This document shows positions 9,033 through 15,449 of a stretch of DNA of 64,000 nt, piece after piece (the first letter of the stretch is position 1; every line of letters begins with the position of its first letter). The position numbers and the translations under genes were made by a program. The stretch is from Hyunsoonleella ulvae (GTDB lineage: Bacteria; Bacteroidota; Bacteroidia; Flavobacteriales; Flavobacteriaceae). The notes beneath the pieces are model-generated. The model saw only the letters and a list, made by a program, of their open reading frames with translations. It searched no databases and was not told the DNA's origin. Location of the stretch: NCBI RefSeq assembly GCF_016827605.1, contig NZ_JAEPJQ010000002.1, positions 434,001-498,000 on the forward strand, given 5' to 3'.

Positions 9033-9459
9033 CATCCTTTTAGTATTTATACTTGTATTAAGTACAACCTGTTTTGCCCAAAAAAAAGTAACCTGGGAAG
9101 ATTTATCTAAAGTGACATTTACCGACAAATATTTTCCTGAATATGATGCTGTTTTTATGTATCCAGAGTTTTCTGATTCCGTCAAGGCTCTAGAAGGAAA
9201 ATTAATTACCATATCTGGTTATTTTCTTAATATAGACCCAGAAAGGAAAATGCACATTTTATCTAAAGGCCCTATGGCTTCTTGCTTTTTTTGTGGTGTT
9301 GGAGGTCCAGAAACCGCCATTGAACTTGAACTCTCTTCTAAATCAAAATTCAAAACAGATGATATTGTAACCGTTACTGGCACATTAAAACTTAATGCGG
9401 ATGATGTGAGACATTTTAATTATATCCTAACAAAATGTGAGGCTAAATACAAGGAATAA
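9022..9459 (+). CDS. Small secreted protein, DUF3299-like
   Basis: The 145-residue protein has a signal peptide (1-19, ending CFAQ). It has an OB-fold-like central part, LEGKLITISGYFL (about 59-71), and a conserved-looking Cys-rich segment ASCFFCGVGGPETAIELEL (about 92-110). This pattern resembles DUF3299-type periplasmic proteins, which in gamma-proteobacteria accompany zinc-regulated ABC/FtsX operons. The gene overlaps the permease gene by 11 bases, so it is likely part of the same system. The CxxC could bind metal or heme. The family assignment is tentative. Confidence 0.6.
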   Translation: MKNSILLVFILVLSTTCFAQKKVTWEDLSKVTFTDKYFPEYDAVFMYPEFSDSVKALEGKLITISGYFLNIDPERKMHILSKGPMASCFFCGVGGPETAIELELSSKSKFKTDDIVTVTGTLKLNADDVRHFNYILTKCEAKYKE

Positions 9460-9545
9460 GCAATATTACCACAAGCCTGTCTAATAACCAAAAGTAGAAT
9501 TATCAAAAAAGAACATCTAAAAACTTTAGATAGAAATAAATCATC

Positions 9546-10079
9546 ATGTCTAAAATAAACATAGGAATCATAACAGTAAGCGACAGAGCTAGCGCAGGAG
9601 TTTACGAAGATTTAAGTGGCAAAGCCATAATTGCTACCCTACAAGAGTACTTAATTTCTAAATGGGAAAGAGTATATAAAATAGTTCCAGATGAGCAAGA
9701 GACCATAGAAAATACCATTATAGATATGGTTGATAACGAGCATTGTTGCTTGGTAGTTACCACAGGTGGTACAGGCCCTGCTAAAAGAGATGTTACCCCA
9801 GAAGCAACTGAGGCAGTTTGTGATAGGATGATACCAGGGTTTGGAGAACTAATGCGTGCAGAGTCCTTAAAATATGTGCCAACTGCAATTCTTTCAAGAC
9901 AAACCGCAGGACTAAGAGGTAATAGCTTGATTATTAACCTGCCTGGAAAACCAAAATCTATTAGAGAATGTTTAGATGCTGTTTTTCCCGCTGTCCCCTA
10001 TTGTATTGATCTTATGGAGGGGCCTTTTTTAGAGTGTGATGAAAAGGTTATAAAACCTTTTAGACCAAAGAAAAAATAA
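9546..10079 (+). CDS. mog: Molybdopterin adenylyltransferase, Mog/MoaB type
   Basis: The 177-residue protein matches the MogA/MoaB family: GIITVSDRASAGVYEDLSG at the N-terminus (7-25), the molybdopterin-binding TTGGTGPAKRDVTPEAT (about 76-92), and LPGKPKSIRECL near 139-150. The family adenylylates molybdopterin before metal insertion. No other molybdenum-cofactor gene is in the window; instead it sits 86 bases after the zinc-type transporter genes and 10 bases before a COG0523 gene. Its presence here suggests a duplicated copy recruited to the zinc response. Confidence 0.85.
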   Translation: MSKINIGIITVSDRASAGVYEDLSGKAIIATLQEYLISKWERVYKIVPDEQETIENTIIDMVDNEHCCLVVTTGGTGPAKRDVTPEATEAVCDRMIPGFGELMRAESLKYVPTAILSRQTAGLRGNSLIINLPGKPKSIRECLDAVFPAVPYCIDLMEGPFLECDEKVIKPFRPKKK

Positions 10080-10089
10080 AGCTTTGAAT

Positions 10090-10983
10090 ATGGAATCTAT
10101 TGTAACCCTTGTTGGTTTTTTAGGGGCTGGCAAAACTACACTTTTAAAACAATTAATAGATGGCTTTAACAATAAAGGCTGGCAGCCTTTTGTTATTTTA
10201 AATGATTATGAAAATGCGCATTTAGATGCCCAACAACTCTCTGAAAAAATTAAAGAAAAATCTATAAAAGCACTAAGTGGAAGTTGTATATGCTGTAGCG
10301 GTATTATGGAACTTAGAAATATAGTAAATAGAATTCCTGAACGAAAAAAAGGTATTACCCTTATTGAAGCTAATGGCACCTCAGATGCCTGTTCTCTTAT
10401 TGAATTTTTAGGTGTTGGCCTTAACCAAAGGTTTCTCCCTCCTATTCAAATATCTGTAGTTGATGTGAAAAATTGGCAAAGGCGGGAAACTCATAATGAG
10501 CTTGAAGCCAATCAAATACAAGTCTCATCGCTTATCGTATTAACACATCTTGAAAATATACATTTTGATAGAAAATCTGCTGTTATTCAGGATATTAAAT
10601 CTTTAAATCCCACAGCTAAAATTATTACCTTGGAAGATATTGATATAGAGCTGCTTCCAAAACTATTGCCATCAAACAATGCACCACAAGAATTTGAGCA
10701 CCTTAAAGCCCATTGGGCTTCCTGTTCTGTAGACTTACCAGAATTACCACATATAGATTATATTTACAAAATTTGTAATGACCTACCCAAAAGTATACTT
10801 CGCGTAAAAGGTTGTACAAAGATAGGATTAGATAAAAGCTATACCTACTTTGAACGTAAACCAGATGGAGAAATCTTTTTTAGACCTTTCAACGGCATTC
10901 CGATTACAGGCAATAAACTTCTTACTATTGGCCCAGGAAGCACACCTTCAACACTTAATAAAGCCATTAAAGATTGCTTTTAA
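10090..10983 (+). CDS. Second COG0523-type GTPase, shorter and with altered G4 motif
   Basis: I start the gene at the ATG at 10090 (297 residues), two codons after an in-frame TTG. The P-loop GFLGAGKTT (9-17) and the metal motif CICC are intact. Two features differ from the first COG0523 protein: switch-region IEANGTSDA replaces IESTGISEP, and the NKxD guanine-specificity motif is replaced by THLEN. A short CobW_C part is present at the C-terminus (about 215-297). It lies at the end of the zinc-responsive operon, right after mog, and could serve Mog or another enzyme of that operon as a metal donor; that is inference. Confidence 0.8.
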   Translation: MESIVTLVGFLGAGKTTLLKQLIDGFNNKGWQPFVILNDYENAHLDAQQLSEKIKEKSIKALSGSCICCSGIMELRNIVNRIPERKKGITLIEANGTSDACSLIEFLGVGLNQRFLPPIQISVVDVKNWQRRETHNELEANQIQVSSLIVLTHLENIHFDRKSAVIQDIKSLNPTAKIITLEDIDIELLPKLLPSNNAPQEFEHLKAHWASCSVDLPELPHIDYIYKICNDLPKSILRVKGCTKIGLDKSYTYFERKPDGEIFFRPFNGIPITGNKLLTIGPGSTPSTLNKAIKDCF

Positions 10984-11008
10984 AAAAAATAATTATTTGA
11001 GATAACAA

Positions 11009-11386
11009 TCAACAACAATTACTACATTCCCCTATCATAAGTAAACTTATAGAATCTATTTTATAACCTTTTACAAATGGTAAAGAAAAATTTACAGGTA
11101 GGCATTCCATTTCTCCACAGGTTTTACACTGAAAATGTGGATGAACATCATTATGGGTATCACAAGAGCAATCTTGGCATTTGGCATACCATTTAAGACC
11201 TCCTTTACCTATAAAAGAGTGTACAATACCATCGTCCATAAGTTTATCTAAGATACGGTACACTGTGGTTTTGTTCATTTGAGATTCTAAAGATTTTACT
11301 AAATCTACTACTGATATAGCATGATGTTCCCGCTTAAAGATATCCATCAGTATTTTTACCTGTTTCGTCTTCCTAGTAATTCCCAT
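11009..11386 (-). CDS. zur: Fur-family transcriptional repressor, probable Zur
   Basis: The 125-residue protein has the Fur-family winged-helix N-terminus (RKTKQVKIL, 5-13; MNKTTVYRILDKLMDDGIVHSF, about 37-58) and two CxxC pairs (CKTC near 87-90; CSNC near 121-124) that form the structural zinc site. A longer frame from 11404 exists, but that start would lie inside the operator and promoter, so the ATG at 11384-11386 is preferred. The -7 box ends only four bases before it, so the mRNA may be leaderless. Sensing zinc rather than iron is inferred from the neighbours (COG0523, HMA, His-rich transporter, folE, merC). Confidence 0.85.
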   Translation of the reverse strand: MGITRKTKQVKILMDIFKREHHAISVVDLVKSLESQMNKTTVYRILDKLMDDGIVHSFIGKGGLKWYAKCQDCSCDTHNDVHPHFQCKTCGEMECLPVNFSLPFVKGYKIDSISLLMIGECSNCC

Positions 11387-11390
11387 AACG

Positions 11391-11398
11391 CAAATATA
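11391..11398 (-). promoter_or_regulatory. -7 promoter element of the Fur/Zur-family gene
   Basis: On the minus strand this reads TATATTTG, a perfect TAnnTTTG. It lies one base from the palindrome at 11400-11414, exactly as at 3745-3768, and implies autoregulation. Confidence 0.7.
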
Positions 11399-11399
11399 T

Positions 11400-11414
11400 T
11401 GCAACCTAGTTGCA
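11400..11414. promoter_or_regulatory. Zur-box candidate 2 (TGCAAC-N3-GTTGCA)
   Basis: TGCAACCTAGTTGCA, with the same perfect 6+6 half-sites as boxes 1 and 3. It overlaps the region just upstream of the regulator's -7 box. Confidence 0.8.
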
Positions 11415-11438
11415 TTTTAAATAATTCTAGAGTAATAT

Positions 11439-11453
11439 TGCAACTTTGTTGCA
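11439..11453. promoter_or_regulatory. Zur-box candidate 3 (TGCAAC-N3-GTTGCA)
   Basis: TGCAACTTTGTTGCA ends 15 bases before the ATG of the merC-like gene. No perfect -7 box follows, but the position fits repression of the divergent merC-folE unit. Centres of boxes 2 and 3 are 39 bases apart. Confidence 0.75.
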
Positions 11454-11468
11454 TTAAATAGTTTTCAG

Positions 11469-11873
11469 ATGACTTTTGCCATCAATAAATCAGATTCTAT
11501 AGGAATTATATCAAGTAGCTTATGCCTATTACATTGCTTAGCAACTCCTTTTTTATTTGCTGCCCAAACTCATGTTATGGCTTGCTGCGAAGGTAAACCA
11601 CTATGGTGGTCCAGTCTTGATATAATATTCTTATTCATTTCTGCTTTAGCAATATATAAATCTAGTGCGAGCGTATCAAAAAAATGGGTTGGTAATGCAC
11701 TTTGGATATGTTGGTCTATGCTAGTTTTTATAATTGTTAACGAAAAACTAGGGTGGTTTAGCATTCCTGAGCCTACCATATACATACCATCGTTAAGCTT
11801 AATAGTATTGCATTGGTACGGAAGTATGTTCTGCCAATGCAAAAATGAAAAATGCTGTGCTAATCAATCTTAG
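11469..11873 (+). CDS. MerC-domain membrane protein
   Basis: The 134-residue protein has four hydrophobic segments and the MerC pattern: SLCLLHCLATPFLF (about 17-30) with a Cys near the first helix, HVMACCEG (about 35-42), a HWYGSMFCQCKNEKCC tail with several Cys. MerC proteins move mercury or other soft metals across the inner membrane. Here the zinc-type operator suggests zinc uptake or another metal task. It is followed after 5 bases by folE, in the same unit. Confidence 0.75.
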   Translation: MTFAINKSDSIGIISSSLCLLHCLATPFLFAAQTHVMACCEGKPLWWSSLDIIFLFISALAIYKSSASVSKKWVGNALWICWSMLVFIIVNEKLGWFSIPEPTIYIPSLSLIVLHWYGSMFCQCKNEKCCANQS

Positions 11874-11878
11874 TTGCT

Positions 11879-12538
11879 ATGGACAAAGATAATATTGAAT
11901 TTTTAGGGGATAATCATATAGCTTCAAGCATAGAAACACCATTACGTTCTGATGCCTTTGAAAAATCTGATGATGAAAAAATAGCTAATATTCAGATATA
12001 TTTCCAAAAAATAATGGAAGAGTTAGGTTTAGATATTACTGATGATAGCTTATCTGGCACACCATATCGTGTAGCTAAAATGTATGTAAAAGAACTTTTT
12101 TATGGTTTAGACCCTAAAAACAAACCTAGACTATCTACTTTTGATAACAAATATGGTTATAAGAAAATGTTGATCGAGCAAAATATCACTATCGACTCAT
12201 CTTGTGAACATCATTTCTTACCGATAACAGGTTTTGCCCATGTTGCTTATATTCCAGAAGATAAGGTTATCGGACTCTCAAAATTGAATCGATTGGTAGA
12301 TTATTATGCACACAGGCCACAGGTACAAGAAAGACTGTGTTTACAAATCTTAAAAGATTTACAGGAGGTTTTAAAAACCAAAAGTGTTATTGTTATGATT
12401 AATGCAAAACACTTGTGTGTATCCTCAAGAGGCATAAAGGATAAAAGCAGTTTTACCACAAGCATAGAATATGGTGGACACTTTGAAGATAAGGCATATA
12501 GAGATGAATTTCTTAATGCTATTAATTATGAGGTTTAA
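11879..12538 (+). CDS. folE: GTP cyclohydrolase I, type IA
   Basis: The 219-residue protein matches FolE, which makes 7,8-dihydroneopterin triphosphate from GTP. Visible signatures are SGTPYRVAKMYVKELFYGL (about 59-77), SSCEHHFLPITGFAHVAYIP (about 103-122), GLSKLNRLVDYYAHRPQVQERL (about 127-148) and HLCVSSRGI (about 179-187). The zinc ligands (Cys and His of SCEHH, Cys of HLCVSSRG) are present. Zur regulons usually carry the metal-flexible FolE2, so a type IA copy here is notable. The N-terminal about 35 residues are a poorly conserved extension. Confidence 0.9.
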   Translation: MDKDNIEFLGDNHIASSIETPLRSDAFEKSDDEKIANIQIYFQKIMEELGLDITDDSLSGTPYRVAKMYVKELFYGLDPKNKPRLSTFDNKYGYKKMLIEQNITIDSSCEHHFLPITGFAHVAYIPEDKVIGLSKLNRLVDYYAHRPQVQERLCLQILKDLQEVLKTKSVIVMINAKHLCVSSRGIKDKSSFTTSIEYGGHFEDKAYRDEFLNAINYEV

Positions 12539-12607
12539 TGAGGTTTAGGATTGTGTTCCACACTATGTAACAAAGTAATTACATCTATAATTAAAGATTA
12601 TAAAAAC

Positions 12608-12637
12608 AAAAAGTCAAGAATTAATTCTTGACTTTTT
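12608..12637. terminator. Bidirectional terminator between folE and the permease pair
   Basis: A perfect 13-base inverted repeat, AAAAAGTCAAGAA and TTCTTGACTTTTT, surrounds a TTAA loop. The A and T runs on both sides allow function on either strand; it would end folE (+) and the small gene downstream of the permease (-). Confidence 0.85.
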
Positions 12638-12736
12638 CTTTTAGGATAGTAAATACTATTAACTTACTTTAAATATTTACTAACTCTTAGCCAAATACTA
12701 CTACCGTAGTAAACTACAAAGGGGTCTCCGAAATTA

Positions 12737-12910
12737 CTACTCTTCTTCTTTCATCCAGAAAGGTGTAGCAGCAAACCAAAGGAGTGTACCTATTAACATA
12801 AATATTTTCATGTTGGTAGTATCTATAGTGCCTACGAATGAAAGTATACTTACTAACAGTATCAAAACACCTATGGATACCCCACTAATTAATTTTAATA
12901 TCTTCTTCAT
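12737..12910 (-). CDS. Small two-helix membrane protein next to the permease
   Basis: A 57-residue reading frame on the minus strand starts with ATG at 12908-12910, three bases after the permease stop, and ends with TAG at 12737-12739. It begins MKKILKLISG and ends ATPFWMKEEE. It has two hydrophobic segments (about 7-28 and 35-51) joined by a short polar turn. No family is recognised. The tight coupling to the permease gene suggests a small accessory subunit or a protein co-expressed with it. Confidence 0.65.
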   Translation of the reverse strand: MKKILKLISGVSIGVLILLVSILSFVGTIDTTNMKIFMLIGTLLWFAATPFWMKEEE

Positions 12911-12913
12911 AGT

Positions 12914-14299
12914 TTAAGATTTTTGAAGTTTCATAATAAGTACATATAACACACTGGAGGCAATCCAACAAGGTATTACTGCATAGGCAGGAAACACACC
13001 TTTATCAAAAATAAAGTATAACCCTAGTGCCACTGGAATAACCCAGGCCAATAAAACAGCCATATTAAAGCTAGATCCTTTTTCATCTGCATAATCTTGT
13101 GTAAAGCCCATTTTTTTTGCTAGATAATGGTTAACAAAAATTACCCCTCCCATGGGCCCTAAGATGGTACCATACAAGCCTACAAAATCGAGCAACTTAC
13201 TTGATAGCGTAGGGAAAATACCTGCAACTGTAGCCACAATGCCTGCCAAAATTACACCTGAATACGCTTTTGCATTAGCAGGAAATAAACTTTGAAAAGC
13301 AAGCCCTGCACGATAAATGGTTGGGTTAGCTGTTGTCCACCCAGCTACAATCACACAGATGATTCCTGTCCATCCTACAACACTCCAGGCTAAAGCCCCT
13401 GGGTTAGCAGAAATATCGCCAGTTAATTTTATTTGTGCTGCTAACATAAATGAAGCACAAATCCACGCCATGTAATGTCCTAAAAACATCCCTATAGAAG
13501 GGCCCCATCCTGCACGACTATCTTTTGCAAAACGCATAATGGATAAATCAGACATTCCAAAATGCATAGCTGCATTACATAACCAAGCAAAGATTACAAT
13601 TTTCCAAAAACCAAAATCCACTTTACCGTTAACAGACTGTACCACACTTATCCCTTTATCCCATTCTGTTAATAAACTTTTCCATGAATCAACCTCCATC
13701 TGCGATAACGCCGATAATCCACAAGCAGCAAACACAACAATCATCCATGGCGCAGCAATATTGGCAAATTTAGATACTGTATTATAACCTGCTGCTGCAA
13801 CAATTGCCATTACTAAACCTACAATAATAACAATCCCTGAAAAAGCTGGACTACTTAAACCAAAAATATTTTCGGGCACAGAAAAACGTACGCCGAAGGG
13901 GATTCCAACAGCACTGGCCGAAACCGTAATCATAGCACCTGCTAAAAAACAAAAAAGTACCCCATTAACCACGTTGTAAACTTTAACCAAATGCTTTCCT
14001 GCAATTTTTTCTAATTGATAATATAAAGTTAGTTTACTTGATACAGCTATGGGAGCCACTATATACCTCCAAGTAAGGATAGCTAAAATGTTACCGATAA
14101 ACAATCCTAGAATTAAATCCTTTAAACTAGCACCTGCAGCTAGAAAGAGTGGCCCAATCATAAATTCGGTACCAGCAGCATGTTCGCCCGCATACATTCC
14201 CAAAAAAGATTTCCAACCTTTTAATCTTGATGCGGGTACTGGGGTTCTCTCAAACTCTCCACCACCAACGTCTTCTATTTCTACTGATGTTTCACTCAT
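12914..14299 (-). CDS. NCS1-type (nucleobase:cation symporter-1) permease
   Basis: The 461-residue protein is very hydrophobic, with about 12 membrane segments. It resembles the cytosine/purine permease (CodB-like) branch: AGEHAAGTEFMIGPLFLAAG near 37-56, IAPWMIVVF near 183, NPTIYRAGLAFQSLF near 326, and a C-terminal YFIFDKGVFPAYAVIP. NCS1 proteins usually carry nucleobases, hydantoins or related heterocycles with Na+ or H+. Here the promoter carries the same operator as the rhamnose operon, so its substrate may instead relate to rhamnose use. That is inference. The rhamnose genes include no other transporter. Confidence 0.8.
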   Translation of the reverse strand: MSETSVEIEDVGGGEFERTPVPASRLKGWKSFLGMYAGEHAAGTEFMIGPLFLAAGASLKDLILGLFIGNILAILTWRYIVAPIAVSSKLTLYYQLEKIAGKHLVKVYNVVNGVLFCFLAGAMITVSASAVGIPFGVRFSVPENIFGLSSPAFSGIVIIVGLVMAIVAAAGYNTVSKFANIAAPWMIVVFAACGLSALSQMEVDSWKSLLTEWDKGISVVQSVNGKVDFGFWKIVIFAWLCNAAMHFGMSDLSIMRFAKDSRAGWGPSIGMFLGHYMAWICASFMLAAQIKLTGDISANPGALAWSVVGWTGIICVIVAGWTTANPTIYRAGLAFQSLFPANAKAYSGVILAGIVATVAGIFPTLSSKLLDFVGLYGTILGPMGGVIFVNHYLAKKMGFTQDYADEKGSSFNMAVLLAWVIPVALGLYFIFDKGVFPAYAVIPCWIASSVLYVLIMKLQKS

Positions 14300-14363
14300 A
14301 TTATTTAGTTATTCGTTAGTTGTATTTCTTTTTAATTAATCCTTTTAAATAAGTGGATAAGAA

Positions 14364-14408
14364 CGAAAATATGATGCTTGTCAGATTTTTGCATCCTGTA
14401 CTATACTG
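14364..14408 (-). promoter_or_regulatory. Direct-repeat operator plus promoter of the NCS1 permease
   Basis: On the minus strand CAGTATAGTACAGGAT (14408-14393) is followed by 21 bases and then TATTTTCG (14371-14364), one mismatch from TAnnTTTG. The 16-base operator is identical to the one before the rhamnose operon (22892-22907), and the 21-base spacing is identical too. The operator takes the place of a -33 box, which suggests an activator. Confidence 0.7.
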
Positions 14409-14472
14409 TTTAACAAATACAGAAACCTACTTAAAAAGCGCATATAAAGATGAAGATAGTAAAAGCTAAGGA

Positions 14473-14517
14473 CATGTGTGTACAGGACAATTTTAATTCT
14501 GTAATAACGTATTTTGT
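14473..14517 (+). promoter_or_regulatory. Divergent copy of the direct-repeat operator before the esterase gene
   Basis: CATGTGTGTACAGGAC (14473-14488) matches the rhamnose-operon operator at 10 of 16 positions, including all of GTACAGGA. It is followed by exactly 21 bases and then TATTTTGT (14510-14517). The spacing agrees with the other copies, but the -7 box is weaker. Confidence 0.45.
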
Positions 14518-14569
14518 CTAACTTTAGTAAACCAGAAAATAATTTGTAAACTTTTAAAAGTACCTTAAA

Positions 14570-15346
14570 ATGAAAAAGTTAGTTTTTATAGTATTAACCT
14601 TCTTTCTCTTAACCAGTTTTAACCAAACCCCTAACATAGAAAAAACCTTAAACGCTATCAATGATGGGTTTAAGACTATGGAAGTAAAACTATTACAATG
14701 GCCAAAAGCATTACGGCCTGAATTAGGACAACTAAAAGACACGGCTTTTATTGCTTTTCCTAAAACGAAACCAAAACACAAAATACCACTTCTAATATCG
14801 CTTCATGGTGCTGGTGGAAGAGCTTGGTCGATCGAGGAACAACTTAAACGCTCTGCAAAAGTTAAAGGGCTTTCCCTTGCGGAATTAGCAGGAAAAGATC
14901 TGATATTGTTAGAACCCAATTCTTATGATAAGTGGGATCCTAACACGTTAAACATCATGCTAGATTATATCCTTGAACAGTATTCCCAAATAGATCAAAA
15001 GCGTATTTATGTTATGGGGCATAGTATGGGTGGTCGTGGCACTTGGGATTGGATACTACAATCTCCTGAACGTTTTGCAGCTGCTGCTCCTTGTGGATTT
15101 AGTGGTGTATCGGAAAATGATAACGTAGAAACACTTATCGCACTTCCTGTATTTGGTATGGTAGGTGGCGAAGATGGCAAAAACGTAGCTTCTGTAGAAA
15201 AAATGACCTCATTATTAAAAGCCGCAGGTAACAAAAATGTACAATACATAGCGTTTCCAGGGGCTAATCATCCTCAAGGCAATAAAAAAGTATTTAGTAA
15301 TATAACATGGATAGATTGGATGCTTAATTTTTCTTCTACGAATTAA
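14570..15346 (+). CDS. Secreted alpha/beta-hydrolase esterase (polyhydroxybutyrate depolymerase/peptidase-like)
   Basis: The 258-residue protein has a signal peptide (about 1-18) and an alpha/beta-hydrolase core: oxyanion-hole segment ISLHGAGGRAW (about 75-85), nucleophile elbow GHSMGGRGTW (about 148-157, Ser150), an acid candidate in GGEDGKN (about 202-208) and catalytic His in PGANHPQGN (about 229-237). It fits Esterase/LpqC-like carboxylesterases that often remove acyl groups from glycans. It is divergent from the NCS1 permease with a possible shared operator. Substrate unknown. Confidence 0.75.
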   Translation: MKKLVFIVLTFFLLTSFNQTPNIEKTLNAINDGFKTMEVKLLQWPKALRPELGQLKDTAFIAFPKTKPKHKIPLLISLHGAGGRAWSIEEQLKRSAKVKGLSLAELAGKDLILLEPNSYDKWDPNTLNIMLDYILEQYSQIDQKRIYVMGHSMGGRGTWDWILQSPERFAAAAPCGFSGVSENDNVETLIALPVFGMVGGEDGKNVASVEKMTSLLKAAGNKNVQYIAFPGANHPQGNKKVFSNITWIDWMLNFSSTN

Positions 15347-15372
15347 GCAAAACTCATACTAATTAAAAAACA

Positions 15373-15411
15373 AAAAACCCAACTAGAAAGTCAAATTTCA
15401 GCTGGGTTTTT
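15373..15411. terminator. Bidirectional terminator between esterase and lactate dehydrogenase genes
   Basis: AAAAACCCA (15373-15381) pairs with TGGGTTTTT (15403-15411), and an inner GAAA/TTTC pairing extends the hairpin. The two genes converge on it, so it can serve both. Confidence 0.85.
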
Positions 15412-15449
15412 AAACTATCAATCATTAATCTAGTATCGAATACCCAGAT

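Noticed and set aside
11570-11842. 90-residue frame antisense to the merC-like gene
   Set aside because: Shadow of a real membrane-protein gene with a clear family pattern on the other strand.
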